Shown: positions 16,943-27,158, counted from the first letter of the stretch. The stretch: 64,000 bases of DNA from Myroides albus (GCF_009711045.1 NZ_WMJX01000001.1:186001-250000); one strand, 5' to 3'. Translations and numbers: made by a program. The notes: generated by a model not told the origin, from the sequence alone.

Positions 16943-18829
16943 TTATCTTGCAATGAATAAATAGTATAACAATAAACAGATTCCGAATACAAATGCAAAT
17001 AAGTACAGACCAATGTTTCCATTCTGTGCTTTTTTACCTTGTAACGATAATTCATCTGCAATTTTTCCAAGTCCAAATACAGCACCTGACAAGGCTACTT
17101 CGACAACATCTCTAAAGAAAGTAGCAATGATGTAGATTGGTTTCACAAATAATTTATCATAGATTTCATCGATATAGTATTTGTTGTACAATACTTTATG
17201 GAATCCAGTGATTTTATCATCCTCTTGTGGTACTTGTGCTTTTTGGATGTATTTTCTAAATGCCCAAATTAATCCGATAAGGAATCCAACTGTCGCTACT
17301 CCCATCAACATATACGCTTCAAATCCTAAGGCATGTGGGTGGTTTGCAGCACTCTTCACAATTACGGGCTGTAAATATTGATTCAACCAACTACTACCTG
17401 GCCAACTGATCAATCCTCCAAAAATGGATAACACAGCTAAAACAATTAGCGGTAAAGTCATTGAGATTGGACTTTCATGCAAGTGATTTTTCTGCTCTTG
17501 TGTTCCTCTAAAGCCTTTTTTGAAAGTTAAGAATACAAGTCTAAACATATAGAAAGCAGTCATAATCGAAGCAATAGAGCCTATGATATATAGGGCTTTA
17601 TTATGCTCAAATGCAACCATTAATATTTCATCTTTTGAAAAGAATCCTGAAAGGAATGGAAATCCTGATATTGCTGCAGTTGCTATTAAAAACGTGATAT
17701 ATGTTACCTTCATGTATTTGTCAAGTCCTCCCATGCGTCTCATATCTTGTTCTCCTCCCATAGCGTGGATAACTGAACCAGAACCTAAGAATAAACATGC
17801 TTTAAAGAATGCATGCGTAATTACATGGAATACAGCAACTTCATAAGCACCAAATCCTATAGCCATAAACATTAATCCAAGTTGAGATACCGTAGAGTAG
17901 GCTAAGACCTTCTTGATGTCATTTTGTACTAATCCAATTGATGCAGCGAATAAGGCTGTAAATGCCCCAACTATCGCTATTGTATCTTGTACTAATGGAG
18001 CTAAATCAAATACAAAATTTAATCTCGTGATTAAGAAGATACCTGCAGTTACCATTGTAGCTGCGTGGATAAGTGCTGAAACAGGTGTCGGTCCTGCCAT
18101 TGCATCAGGTAACCATGTATACAGTGGTATTTGAGCACTTTTACCAATTGCACCTATAAAGATTGCCAAAGCAGCACAACCAATCCAAGTGTTGATTTGG
18201 TGGTTAGTCCCTGACATTAATGCAGTTTTGATAGTCATATAATCTAATGAATGGAATAAGAATGCTAAAATAAATACTCCAATCAAGAAACCTAAATCAC
18301 CAATACGGTTCATAATGAAAGCTTTTTTGGCTGCATCATTATAATCTTGGTTTTTATGCCAAAATCCAATAAGTAGATATGAACACAGTCCTACACCTTC
18401 CCATCCAATAAAAGTGATTAATAAGTTGCTTCCTGCTACTAAAATGATCATGAAAAAGATAAATAGGTTTAAGTAACCAAAGTATTTACCATAATTCTCA
18501 TCTCCTTTCATATAGCTTGTTGAGTATAGGTGAATTAAAGTACCAATACCCGTGACAAACAATAGCCATAGAAGTGAAAGTTGATCTAATAGGAATCCAA
18601 ATGAAATAGAGAACTTTTCAACAGCTATCCATTCAAATAGATTTCCTTGAATAGGAGTCTTTGTACCATTTACTTGTACAAAGGCTACTACTGTAACGAT
18701 AAATGAAATTAAAACTGCTAAAGTTGCAATAATTCCAGAACCATTACCTAATTTTTTTCCGAAGAAAATATTAACTAAAGACCCTAAAAGCGGGACTAAT
18801 AATAAAAGTAAAATTACGTTTGTATCCAT
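16943..18829 (-). CDS. nuoL: NADH-quinone oxidoreductase subunit L
   Basis: A 628-aa distal proton-pumping subunit of complex I. Clear blocks are FIGWEGVGLCSYLLIGFW, KAFIMNRIGDLGF, PLYTWLPDAMAGPTPVSALIHAATMVTAG and KVLAYSTVSQLGLM. The C-terminal part should contain the long lateral helix that braces the membrane arm. It starts 6 bp after nuoK. Confidence 0.97.
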   Translation of the reverse strand: MDTNVILLLLLVPLLGSLVNIFFGKKLGNGSGIIATLAVLISFIVTVVAFVQVNGTKTPIQGNLFEWIAVEKFSISFGFLLDQLSLLWLLFVTGIGTLIHLYSTSYMKGDENYGKYFGYLNLFIFFMIILVAGSNLLITFIGWEGVGLCSYLLIGFWHKNQDYNDAAKKAFIMNRIGDLGFLIGVFILAFLFHSLDYMTIKTALMSGTNHQINTWIGCAALAIFIGAIGKSAQIPLYTWLPDAMAGPTPVSALIHAATMVTAGIFLITRLNFVFDLAPLVQDTIAIVGAFTALFAASIGLVQNDIKKVLAYSTVSQLGLMFMAIGFGAYEVAVFHVITHAFFKACLFLGSGSVIHAMGGEQDMRRMGGLDKYMKVTYITFLIATAAISGFPFLSGFFSKDEILMVAFEHNKALYIIGSIASIMTAFYMFRLVFLTFKKGFRGTQEQKNHLHESPISMTLPLIVLAVLSIFGGLISWPGSSWLNQYLQPVIVKSAANHPHALGFEAYMLMGVATVGFLIGLIWAFRKYIQKAQVPQEDDKITGFHKVLYNKYYIDEIYDKLFVKPIYIIATFFRDVVEVALSGAVFGLGKIADELSLQGKKAQNGNIGLYLFAFVFGICLLLYYLFIAR

Positions 18830-18835
18830 GCGGAA

Positions 18836-19156
18836 TTACCCTTTTAAGTTTTTTAATTTATCTATATCAATTGATCCAATGTTTCGATATATAGTTACCA
18901 AAATAGCTAATCCTACTGCTACCTCTGCAGCGGCTACAGCCATGGTAAAGAATACGAAAACTTGTCCTTCAGCATCTTGGTGAAACGTTGAAAAGGCAAC
19001 TAACAACATATTAGCTGAGTTCAACATAATCTCGATACACATGAACATGACAATTGCGTTACGTCTATAAAGTATACCAAATACCCCGATACAAAATAAG
19101 ATGATCGATAAGTATATGTATTTGTCAATACCGATGATTTCAATTACATTTTCCAT
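18836..19156 (-). CDS. nuoK: NADH-quinone oxidoreductase subunit K
   Basis: A 106-aa three-helix membrane subunit. The conserved helix-2 Glu is in the MFMCIEIMLNSANML block, and the second in the AAEVAVGLAI block; both are part of the proton path near the quinone site. Two bases separate it from nuoJ. Confidence 0.96.
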   Translation of the reverse strand: MENVIEIIGIDKYIYLSIILFCIGVFGILYRRNAIVMFMCIEIMLNSANMLLVAFSTFHQDAEGQVFVFFTMAVAAAEVAVGLAILVTIYRNIGSIDIDKLKNLKG

Positions 19157-19158
19157 AA

Positions 19159-19674
19159 TTATGCTCCTTTTTCGGTTTTATCTTTTTTAGAAATTAGTAC
19201 AGCTCCAATCATTGCCAATAGTAATAAAACTGCTACCATTTCGAAAGGCATTACGTATTCGTTTAGTAATATTTTACCCAATACATGTGCTGATTGAAAA
19301 TCTTGACCTGAAGTAGCATATTGTAAATCGTAGGTTTGTGCACCACGCATTACGATAGACAGCATTAAAATTCCTATTAAGCAAAAAGCTACAGTCGCAA
19401 CAAGCTTAGTGATGAATGGTTTTGATACCTCATGGCTGATATTAAGGTTCATCAACATAATCGTAAATAACATTAATATCATGATGGCACCAGAGTAAAC
19501 CATGATGTGAACCATACCTAAAAACTGAGAGTTTAATAAGATGTAGTGTCCTGCTAAAGAGAAGAAACTTACAACCAACCATAATGCACTATGGATAGGG
19601 TTTTTGCTCAGTACTGTTAGAGCTGCACTTCCGAGTGTAATTGTCGAAAGTATGTAAAATAAAATTTCTATCAT
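19159..19674 (-). CDS. nuoJ: NADH-quinone oxidoreductase subunit J
   Basis: A 171-aa membrane subunit with five predicted spans. The HSALWLVVSF block and the QFLGMVHIMVYSGAIMIL block, which contains the pi-bulge helix in known structures, identify it. Compactly packed between nuoI and nuoK. Confidence 0.95.
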   Translation of the reverse strand: MIEILFYILSTITLGSAALTVLSKNPIHSALWLVVSFFSLAGHYILLNSQFLGMVHIMVYSGAIMILMLFTIMLMNLNISHEVSKPFITKLVATVAFCLIGILMLSIVMRGAQTYDLQYATSGQDFQSAHVLGKILLNEYVMPFEMVAVLLLLAMIGAVLISKKDKTEKGA

Positions 19675-19676
19675 GA

Positions 19677-20222
19677 TTAAGCTTGATTCTGTTGTTTAGT
19701 ATTGTGTATTGCCATCTCTAAAGGCATCACTAATTTATCTTTTCCAAATATGAAGTTTTCACGAGTAACATCAGCTTTAGCTATCTGTTTTGATGTGGTT
19801 AAGTAGATTGCCTGTTTTGGACAAGCTTCTTCACATAGACCACAAAAGATACATCTAAGCATGTTAATCTCATATATTTCAGCATATTTTTCTTCTCTAT
19901 ACAAGTGTTTTTCATCTGCTTTACGTTCAGCAGCTTTCATTGTGATAGCTTCTGCTGGACATGATAAAGCACAAAGACCACAAGCTGTACAACGCTCTCT
20001 TCCTTCATCGTCTCTCATCAACATATGACGTCCACGATAAACAGGACTAAAAGGGCGTGTTTGTTCTGGATATGCAATCGTTACCTTCTTCTTAAACATG
20101 TGTTTCAAGGTAACCATCATACCCTTGAAGATAGCTACTAAGTAGATTCGCTCTGTCCAAGTCAGTTTCTTATCTGAAACTGTCTTTTTTCTTCCTGATA
20201 ATGAATAAGTATTTGATGACAT
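19677..20222 (-). CDS. nuoI: NADH-quinone oxidoreductase subunit I (two 4Fe-4S clusters)
   Basis: A 181-aa ferredoxin-like subunit of the peripheral arm. Two cluster motifs are visible, CTACGLCALSCP and CIFCGLCEEACP, which bind clusters N6a and N6b. They pass electrons from NuoG to NuoB. A basic N-terminal extension precedes an amphipathic segment that contacts the membrane arm. Confidence 0.97.
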   Translation of the reverse strand: MSSNTYSLSGRKKTVSDKKLTWTERIYLVAIFKGMMVTLKHMFKKKVTIAYPEQTRPFSPVYRGRHMLMRDDEGRERCTACGLCALSCPAEAITMKAAERKADEKHLYREEKYAEIYEINMLRCIFCGLCEEACPKQAIYLTTSKQIAKADVTRENFIFGKDKLVMPLEMAIHNTKQQNQA

Positions 20223-20229
20223 GTTTAAA

Positions 20230-21261
20230 TTATTTTATAAGTAAAATTACAATAGCAGTAACAACTAAATTTAAAAGGGCTAACGGAATTAACGTTTTCC
20301 ATCCTAAATTCATTAATTGGTCATAACGGAAACGCGGCAATGTCCAACGCACCCACATATAAACAAAGATAAAGAAACAGATCTTAACGAATAAGGCAAA
20401 GATACCGATGACGTTACCAATGTTAACTCCCCAGTTTTCTACAACCCACGACATTCCTGGGTAATTATATGCTCCAAAGAACAGTACAGCGATTATTGTA
20501 GAAGAAATGAATAAGTTTGCGTATTCAGCAAAGAGGTAGAACCCCATTTTCATCGATGAGTACTCAGTGTGAAAACCACCTATTAATTCTTGCTCACATT
20601 CTGCTAAGTCAAATGGTGCTCTATTGGTTTCTGCAAAAGAACAGATAAGAAAGATTAAAAATCCAATTGGTTGATAAAACACATTCCAATTCATTCCGCT
20701 TTGTTGTAGCGCAATCTCTCTCATACTTAGAGTCTGTGTCATTAGCAACAGCGCAATCAATGACAACCCCATTGCGATTTCGTATGATATCATTTGTGAA
20801 GCGGCACGAATACCACTCATCAATGAGTATTTATTATTAGATGCCCAAGCTCCAATCATTATTCCATATACTCCCACTGATAGTACAGCTAAGATATATA
20901 AAACACCTACATTCAAGTCTGCTGCCTGTAAGATAATATCACGTCCAAAAAGGTGAAACTTATCCCCCCATGGAATAACAGCACTTGTCATTAGTGCAAG
21001 GGTCATTGCTAAGAATGGTCCAAATTTGAATAAGAACTTGTTTGGTGTATTCGGTTCGTATTCTTCTTTAGCGAATAATTTTAAACCGTCTGCAAGAGGT
21101 TGTAATATACCTCCTTTTCCGGCGCGGTTTGGACCTAATCGGTCTTGTATCCAAGCTGCAATCTTTCGTTCTGCAAGTGTTGCATACATGGCCATTAGCA
21201 TTGTTACAGCAAATACAACAATTATAATAACCGCTTTGTCTATAATAATAGTTTTATCCAT
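20230..21261 (-). CDS. nuoH: NADH-quinone oxidoreductase subunit H
   Basis: A 343-aa membrane subunit forming much of the quinone chamber. Diagnostic segments are ERKIAAWIQDRLGPNRAG, QPLADGLKLFAKE and the acidic loop FAETNRAPFDLAECEQELIGG. Eight spans are expected. Confidence 0.97.
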   Translation of the reverse strand: MDKTIIIDKAVIIIVVFAVTMLMAMYATLAERKIAAWIQDRLGPNRAGKGGILQPLADGLKLFAKEEYEPNTPNKFLFKFGPFLAMTLALMTSAVIPWGDKFHLFGRDIILQAADLNVGVLYILAVLSVGVYGIMIGAWASNNKYSLMSGIRAASQMISYEIAMGLSLIALLLMTQTLSMREIALQQSGMNWNVFYQPIGFLIFLICSFAETNRAPFDLAECEQELIGGFHTEYSSMKMGFYLFAEYANLFISSTIIAVLFFGAYNYPGMSWVVENWGVNIGNVIGIFALFVKICFFIFVYMWVRWTLPRFRYDQLMNLGWKTLIPLALLNLVVTAIVILLIK

Positions 21262-21272
21262 TCTAAGCTGCT

Positions 21273-22298
21273 TTATTCTTTAGATTCATGTTCTGTGTAA
21301 GGGATATCTTTCATGCTTATCTTTTTGCGGTCTTGTTCACGACCAGCTAAGATATGCTCTTCAGTATTCAATACAACTTTATCAAGTTTTTTCGTGTAGT
21401 TATTTTGGTTGATAACTGAGAATTTTTCAAATTTTCGAGGACCTTCAATAACCCAGTCTTTAGGATCTTTATGATCAAAACGACAGTCATTACAGATAAA
21501 TTCTTCTACTTCATGAAATTCATCTTTACGCGCTGTTACCCTTTGTATTTCTTCTCCAAACATCCACAAAGTTACTTTACCAGAGCAAGTTGGACAATTT
21601 CTATGAGCATTGTACGGTTTGTTAAACCATACACGAGATTTGAAACGGAAAGTTTTATCTGTTAATGCCCCTACTGGACACACATCAATCATATTTCCAG
21701 AAAACTCATTGTCTATCGCTGCTGATATATAAGTAGAGATTTGAGCGTGTTCACCTCTACCACACACACCGTGTACGCGTTTATCTGTTAGTTGTTCCGC
21801 CGTTTTTACGCAGCGGTAACACAAGATACAACGGTTCATGTGTAATTGAATATTGGGTCCAATATCTTCTGGTTCAAATGTTCTCTTTTCCTCTTTATAA
21901 CGCTTTTGAGATTTTCCGTGTTGGAATGCTAAGTTTTGTAAATCACATTCACCTGCTTGATCACAAATTGGGCAATCAAGTGGGTGGTTGATTAATAAAA
22001 ACTCAGTTACTGATTTACGAGCTTCTAAAACACGAGGTGAAGATATACTCTTAACTTCCATACCATCCATAACTCCTGTTTTACAAGAAGCCATTAACTT
22101 AGGCATTGGACGTGGGTCAGCTTCGCTACCTTTTGAAACTTCAACTAGACAAGCGCGACATTTTCCACCTGTTCCTTCTAGTTTTGAATAATAGCACATT
22201 GCTGGTGGCACTGATTCTCCACCAATCATTCTTGCTGCTTGTAGAATGGTTGTTCCTGGTTCTACTTCTATTTCATGTCCGTCTATAGTAACTTTCAT
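21273..22298 (-). CDS. nuoG: NADH-quinone oxidoreductase subunit G, short form
   Basis: A 341-aa Fe-S subunit. The N-terminal 2Fe-2S domain holds CYYSKLEGTGGKCRAC, then comes the His/Cys cluster block HPLDCPICDQAGECDLQ, then CILCYRCVKTAEQ. A further four-Cys group occurs at CPTCSGKV...CNDCR. The large C-terminal molybdopterin-oxidoreductase-like domain of E. coli NuoG (about 900 aa) is absent. The gene ends in a clean stop directly before nuoH, so this is not a frameshift. Short NuoG is common in Bacteroidota. Confidence 0.93.
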   Translation of the reverse strand: MKVTIDGHEIEVEPGTTILQAARMIGGESVPPAMCYYSKLEGTGGKCRACLVEVSKGSEADPRPMPKLMASCKTGVMDGMEVKSISSPRVLEARKSVTEFLLINHPLDCPICDQAGECDLQNLAFQHGKSQKRYKEEKRTFEPEDIGPNIQLHMNRCILCYRCVKTAEQLTDKRVHGVCGRGEHAQISTYISAAIDNEFSGNMIDVCPVGALTDKTFRFKSRVWFNKPYNAHRNCPTCSGKVTLWMFGEEIQRVTARKDEFHEVEEFICNDCRFDHKDPKDWVIEGPRKFEKFSVINQNNYTKKLDKVVLNTEEHILAGREQDRKKISMKDIPYTEHESKE

Positions 22299-22342
22299 AA
22301 ACTGTGCTTGTTTTGACTAAACAATAACTTGTTTAGTATATA

Positions 22343-23701
22343 TTATTTATTAATCAAGTGTTTTACATTTTCAAAAGGTTCTTTTACAAAGTGATTTCTG
22401 TCTTTAACCTTTTCTGGATATAAAACGTGATATTCGAATTCTTCTCTAAAATGTCTTAGAGCTGCTGCTACTGGCCATGCAGCTGCGTCACCTAATGGAC
22501 AGATGGTATTACCTTCGATATTACTTTGTATGTTCCATAATAAGTCGATATCGTCCATTGTACCTTGTCCAGTTTCAATGCGGTATAACACTTTTTCTAA
22601 CCATCCAGTTCCCTCTCTACAAGGTGAACATTGGCCACAACTTTCGTGAGCATAAAATCTCGCAAAGTTCCAAGTATTTCTAACGATACAAGCTGTATCA
22701 TTATACACGATGAACCCACCTGATCCAAGCATAGATCCTGTCTCAAAACCACCATCTGATAGAGATTCGTACGTCATTAAACGATCTTCACCATTAGCTG
22801 TTTTATAGATTAAATGTGCCGGTAAGATTGGCACCGAAGATCCTCCAGGTACTAAGGCTTTTAACGGACGATCATCCATCATACCTCCACAGTACTCATC
22901 CGAATTGATAAATTCATCGACTGTGATACCCATTTCGATCTCATATACTCCTGGTTTTCTGATATGACCCGAAGCTGATATTAACTTCGTTCCCGCAGAA
23001 CGACCTAATCCTAATTTTGAATAGTCTTCACCTGAATTCATTACAATCCAAGGAACGTTAGAAATTGATTCAACGTTATTAACTACTGTAGGGTTTCCCC
23101 ATAGTCCACTAACTGCTGGGAAAGGAGGTTTGATACGAGGATTACCTCTTTTTCCTTCTAGTGATTCAATTAAAGCCGTTTCCTCACCACAGATATATGC
23201 TCCTGCACCACAGTGTACGTGTAAGTCTAAATCAAAGCCAGAACCTAAGATGTTCTTACCTAACCAACCAGCTGCATATGCTTCTTTAATTGCTCTTTCC
23301 AGTGTCTTGAAAACCCACATATACTCACCGCGGATATAGATGTAAGATAAGTTAGCCCCTAAAGCATAACTCGCCGTAATCATCCCTTCAATTAATAAGT
23401 GAGGGATGTGTTCCATCAAATATCTATCTTTGAATGTACCTGGTTCAGACTCATCCGCATTACATACAAGGTGTCTTGGTTTACCTGACTTTTTATCGAT
23501 GAAACTCCATTTTAATCCAACAGGGAATCCCGCACCTCCACGACCTCTTAATCCAGAAGCTTTAACTTGCTCAGTTACATCATCTGGAGTCATTGTTTTT
23601 AATGCTTTCTCAACTGATGCATACCCTCCGTTTTGGCGATATACCTCATATGATTTGATTCCAGGGATATCTATTTTGTCTAATAATATTTTTGTTGCCA
23701 T
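22343..23701 (-). CDS. nuoF: NADH-quinone oxidoreductase subunit F (NADH/FMN site)
   Basis: A 452-aa subunit where NADH is oxidised. The nucleotide sites are GRGGAGFPVGLKWSF and CNADESEPGTFKDR; the 4Fe-4S cluster N3 uses ESCGQCSPCREGTGW plus a later Cys in NTICPLGDAAA. It starts 4 bp after nuoE ends. Confidence 0.98.
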   Translation of the reverse strand: MATKILLDKIDIPGIKSYEVYRQNGGYASVEKALKTMTPDDVTEQVKASGLRGRGGAGFPVGLKWSFIDKKSGKPRHLVCNADESEPGTFKDRYLMEHIPHLLIEGMITASYALGANLSYIYIRGEYMWVFKTLERAIKEAYAAGWLGKNILGSGFDLDLHVHCGAGAYICGEETALIESLEGKRGNPRIKPPFPAVSGLWGNPTVVNNVESISNVPWIVMNSGEDYSKLGLGRSAGTKLISASGHIRKPGVYEIEMGITVDEFINSDEYCGGMMDDRPLKALVPGGSSVPILPAHLIYKTANGEDRLMTYESLSDGGFETGSMLGSGGFIVYNDTACIVRNTWNFARFYAHESCGQCSPCREGTGWLEKVLYRIETGQGTMDDIDLLWNIQSNIEGNTICPLGDAAAWPVAAALRHFREEFEYHVLYPEKVKDRNHFVKEPFENVKHLINK

Positions 23702-23705
23702 ATTA

Positions 23706-24236
23706 CTATTTGTCGTGAAGAATTACTTTTCCTGATTTACAATCGTCAATGATTTGATCGATTTTTTCTTTTGTTAAGTGTTCTTTGTAGAAATCTCCTA
23801 ACTGCATCATTGGAGCGTAACCACATGCACCTAAGCATTGTACTCCAACAACCGAAAACATGCCATCTTCTGTTGTTCCTCCTGGTTGTATGCCCAATTT
23901 TTCACAGGCATATTCCATCATATCGTCCGCTCCTCTAATTCCACAACATGAAGTTAGACAGAACTCAAACATGTATTTTCCCATTGGTTTTTGATTGTAC
24001 ATGGTATAAAATGTAACAACTTCGTAAACTTCAATAGGCGTGATTTCCAATATCTCTGCAACTTTATCCATTAGTTCCGCACTCAGCCAGTTATCATGAG
24101 CATCTTGTACTTCATGTAATACTGGTAGTAATGCTGATTTCTTTTTATCAGCAGGGTAGTGGCTTAGAAGTTCGTTAATACGCTCTTGTAAAGCTGGAGT
24201 GATATCTATATTTTGTTTATATTTCTTAGTTTCCAT
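23706..24236 (-). CDS. nuoE: NADH-quinone oxidoreductase subunit E (2Fe-2S)
   Basis: A 176-aa thioredoxin-like 2Fe-2S protein. Cluster N1a ligands are in CLTSCCGIRGAD and CLGACGYAP. The N-terminal helical domain (residues about 10-70) is typical. Partner of NuoF in the NADH dehydrogenase module. Confidence 0.96.
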   Translation of the reverse strand: METKKYKQNIDITPALQERINELLSHYPADKKKSALLPVLHEVQDAHDNWLSAELMDKVAEILEITPIEVYEVVTFYTMYNQKPMGKYMFEFCLTSCCGIRGADDMMEYACEKLGIQPGGTTEDGMFSVVGVQCLGACGYAPMMQLGDFYKEHLTKEKIDQIIDDCKSGKVILHDK

Positions 24237-24240
24237 AGTA

Positions 24241-25476
24241 TTATGCGTCTAATTCTCCTGCAATGATGTTTAAACTTGATAAAGTGATGATTGCATCTGA
24301 TAACATACCATCTTTTACAATGCTATTATAAGCTTGATAGATGATAAAGCATGGTCTTCTAAAATGTAATCGATATGGCGTTCTACTTCCGTCAGTAATT
24401 AAGAAAAATCCTAATTCACCATTGGCAGCTTCTACTGGGTGGTACAATTCTGTAACAGGTACAGGAACTTCACCCATAATTATTTTGAAGTGATAGATTA
24501 GTGCTTCCATGTTTGTATACACATCTTCTTTTGGAGGAAGATAGTAGTCAGGAACATCTGCATGGTAAGGCCCTTCAGGTAGTTTGTCTATGGCTTGTCT
24601 AATGATTTTTAAACTTTCCCATACTTCTGCATTTCTAACACAAAAACGGTCATAACAGTCACCGCTTGTTCCTACTGGGATTTCAAAATCAAAATCTTCA
24701 TATGAGCAGTAAGGTGTTGCTACACGCACATCATAATCTACTCCAGCAGCTCTTAAGTTAGGTCCTGTAAAACCATAATTGATTGCTTCTTCTGCTGAAA
24801 TACCTCCAATACCAATGGTTCTGTCCATGAAAATTCTATTTCTTGTCAATAGACTTTCAAATTCAGCCCATATTGCAGGGAATTCTGAAAGAAACTCTTC
24901 GATTAATTGCCAAGCTTTAGGACTCCATTCTCTCTCGAATCCTCCGATTCTACCCATATTAGTAGTTAATCGCGCTCCGCAAATCTCTTCGTATATTTCG
25001 TATATTTTTTCTCTATATTGGAATACATAAAGGAATCCTGTTAACGCACCAGTATCCACACCCATAACTGAGCTACAGATAATGTGATCAGCTATACGCG
25101 CTAACTCCATTATGATAACACGCATGTATTGTACGCGTTTAGGAATTTCAATACCCAATGCTTTCTCAACAGTCATCCACCAAGCTGTATTGTTGATAGG
25201 TGATGAACAGTAGTTCAATCGATCTGTTAAAACATTGATTTGATAAAAAGGTCTGTTTTCAGCGATTTTCTCAAATGCTCTATGTATATAACCTATAGTT
25301 CCTTCACCATCTATCACTTTCTCACCATCTAACAAGATAATGTTTTGAAAAATACCGTGAGTAGCTGGGTGCGTGGGACCAAGGTTTAATATTTGTAATT
25401 CTGTACCATCTTGCTTAAACTTTTCTTCTATAAGTTTAGCATATCGCTCTTCAGGAGGTAATAATAAGTCTGACAT
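24241..25476 (-). CDS. nuoD: NADH-quinone oxidoreductase subunit D
   Basis: A 411-aa quinone-site subunit related to NiFe-hydrogenase large chains. The N-terminal NLGPTHPATHG loop includes the quinone-binding His. The DRLNYCSSPINN segment and GGFEREW block are also present. NuoC and NuoD are separate genes here, unlike the fused NuoCD of enterobacteria. Confidence 0.97.
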   Translation of the reverse strand: MSDLLLPPEERYAKLIEEKFKQDGTELQILNLGPTHPATHGIFQNIILLDGEKVIDGEGTIGYIHRAFEKIAENRPFYQINVLTDRLNYCSSPINNTAWWMTVEKALGIEIPKRVQYMRVIIMELARIADHIICSSVMGVDTGALTGFLYVFQYREKIYEIYEEICGARLTTNMGRIGGFEREWSPKAWQLIEEFLSEFPAIWAEFESLLTRNRIFMDRTIGIGGISAEEAINYGFTGPNLRAAGVDYDVRVATPYCSYEDFDFEIPVGTSGDCYDRFCVRNAEVWESLKIIRQAIDKLPEGPYHADVPDYYLPPKEDVYTNMEALIYHFKIIMGEVPVPVTELYHPVEAANGELGFFLITDGSRTPYRLHFRRPCFIIYQAYNSIVKDGMLSDAIITLSSLNIIAGELDA

Positions 25477-25498
25477 AATACTTTCTTTACCAGTTTAA

Positions 25499-26020
25499 TT
25501 AACAATTATGAACAGTTCGTCCAAAGAATCTGTCATCTTTGTCTGTTCTACCTGCATCTTCCATTGGATGTTCTTTTCTCAATGGGAATGATTCCATTGT
25601 ATCTACATTTAGAATACGCTTTAATTGAGGATGTCCTTTAAAAGTAATTCCGTAGAAATCATACGTTTCTCTTTCTTGCCAATTAGCACTTTTGTACAAG
25701 TCAGAAACTGTATCAACAACTGGGTTTTTAATGCTTAGGTAGGTTTTGATACGCACTCTTACATTTTCAAACCAGTTATGCAAATGATATACAACTGCTA
25801 ATTGTCTGCTCTCTACTTCTTCTGCATAGTTTACTCCGCAAACATCAGTTAGAAAGTTAAAGCCCATTTCTTCATCTTCTTTTAAGAATTGGATGATATC
25901 ATGTGCTTTTTCGTGTGAAACTTCGAACACTAGCATACCGTGCTGTTCGTGAAAGTCTACTACAGCTTCACCAAAGGTAGCTTGTAACTTTTTTTGAATT
26001 GTGATATTATCTAGTGCCAT
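25499..26020 (-). CDS. nuoC: NADH-quinone oxidoreductase subunit C
   Basis: A 173-aa peripheral-arm subunit. The signature WQERETYDFYGITFKGHPQLKR and the closing PLRKEHPME are the family's. It sits 1 bp after nuoB and 22 bp before nuoD. Confidence 0.95.
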   Translation of the reverse strand: MALDNITIQKKLQATFGEAVVDFHEQHGMLVFEVSHEKAHDIIQFLKEDEEMGFNFLTDVCGVNYAEEVESRQLAVVYHLHNWFENVRVRIKTYLSIKNPVVDTVSDLYKSANWQERETYDFYGITFKGHPQLKRILNVDTMESFPLRKEHPMEDAGRTDKDDRFFGRTVHNC

Positions 26021-26021
26021 T

Positions 26022-26573
26022 TTATTTATTGATATTATATGAATTTAATAAGTCGTCGTATTCTTTTGTACCTCTTCGATTTACTGATTCAGATTTGATG
26101 ATTTCTTGTAAGCGAAGTACACCGTCTAATATTTGTTCTGGTCTTGGAGGACATCCTGGTACGTATACATCTACTGGGATTACTTTATCGATTCCTTGTA
26201 GTACTGAATATGTGTCAAAAATTCCACCCGAACAAGCACAAGCTCCAACAGCAATAACCCATTTAGGTTCAGCCATTTGTTCGTATACTTGACGTAAAAT
26301 AGGTGCCATTTTCTTTGAAATGGTTCCCATTACCATTAGCATATCAGCCTGTCTTGGAGAGAAACTCATACGTTCAGAACCAAAACGAGCAACATCGTAT
26401 GTTGCTGCCATTGTTGCCATAAATTCGATACCACAACAAGATGTTGCGAATGGAAGTGGCCACATTGAGTTTGCTCTTGCTAAACCAACAACTGAGCTAA
26501 GCTTTGTTGCAAAAAAGCCTTCTCCCACATAGCCCTCAGGGGCATCTACCATATTGTAATTTTTTTCACTCAT
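26022..26573 (-). CDS. nuoB: NADH-quinone oxidoreductase subunit B (cluster N2)
   Basis: A 183-aa subunit carrying the terminal cluster N2. The tandem-Cys motif is in [10 protein letters not shown], with further ligands in [10 protein letters not shown] and [12 protein letters not shown]. It hands electrons to the quinone at the NuoD interface. Confidence 0.97.
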   Translation of the reverse strand: MSEKNYNMVDAPEGYVGEGFFATKLSSVVGLARANSMWPLPFATSCCGIEFMATMAATYDVARFGSERMSFSPRQADMLMVMGTISKKMAPILRQVYEQMAEPKWVIAVGACACSGGIFDTYSVLQGIDKVIPVDVYVPGCPPRPEQILDGVLRLQEIIKSESVNRRGTKEYDDLLNSYNINK

Positions 26574-26586
26574 CTCTTTTGAAGTT

Positions 26587-26952
26587 TTAGTCCCACTCTA
26601 GTCCTTTTTTCTTGAACTCGTATAGTAATCCGATTAAAAGAATAAATAAGAATATTCCCATTTTAGCTAAACCGTCCCAGCCTAATTCTTGGAAATTTAT
26701 AGCCCATGGATATAAGAAGATTACTTCAACGTCGAATAAAACAAAAAGGATTGCAACTAAGAAGTATTTAACATTAAAAGGAATTCGGGCACTACCTAAA
26801 GACTCCAAACCACATTCCCAATTACTGTCTTTTATTTTTGAATGTTTTTTAGGTCCCAATTTTCCAGATACCCAAATTGTCAAGGATACAAACCCAGCTG
26901 CTAAAGCGATTTGCATCAATACGGGTATAAAATCGAGTTGACTTATTTGCAT
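26587..26952 (-). CDS. nuoA: NADH-quinone oxidoreductase subunit A
   Basis: A 121-aa three-helix membrane subunit. The loop motif YECG is [20 protein letters not shown] here, followed by the conserved acidic helix [15 protein letters not shown]. First gene of the 14-gene operon; its ATG lies 30 bp from a strong promoter. Confidence 0.96.
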   Translation of the reverse strand: MQISQLDFIPVLMQIALAAGFVSLTIWVSGKLGPKKHSKIKDSNWECGLESLGSARIPFNVKYFLVAILFVLFDVEVIFLYPWAINFQELGWDGLAKMGIFLFILLIGLLYEFKKKGLEWD

Positions 26953-26982
26953 ATAATATAGTATTTATGTTAATACAATATA

Positions 26983-27012
26983 CAAATATAGTGCCTCGGT
27001 CGCGTTTTACAA
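26983..27012 (-). promoter_or_regulatory. Promoter of the nuo operon
   Basis: On the minus strand a TTG (27010-27012) is followed after exactly 19 bp by TATATTTG (26983-26990), a full match to the Bacteroidota consensus TTG-N19-TAnnTTTG. It predicts a transcript start near 26976 and a leader of about two dozen bases before nuoA. This is one of the two best promoter matches in the window. Confidence 0.8.
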
Positions 27013-27096
27013 AGCTTTGGGTTTGTTGGTGTTGGCTCAATTAAGAGGAAAGGTGAAATACGTATTTAGATTAATTTAAAATAGTATATTTAAGTA

Positions 27097-27129
27097 TATA
27101 AAAAGCCATCTTAAGACTAAGATGGCTTC
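27097..27129 (-). terminator. Terminator of the cold-shock gene
   Basis: Minus-strand hairpin with an 11-bp stem (AAGCCATCTTA / TAAGATGGCTT) and a T run, about 30 bp past the stop codon. Confidence 0.88.
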
Positions 27130-27158
27130 TGTAACAGTGATTAATTATATAATGATTC

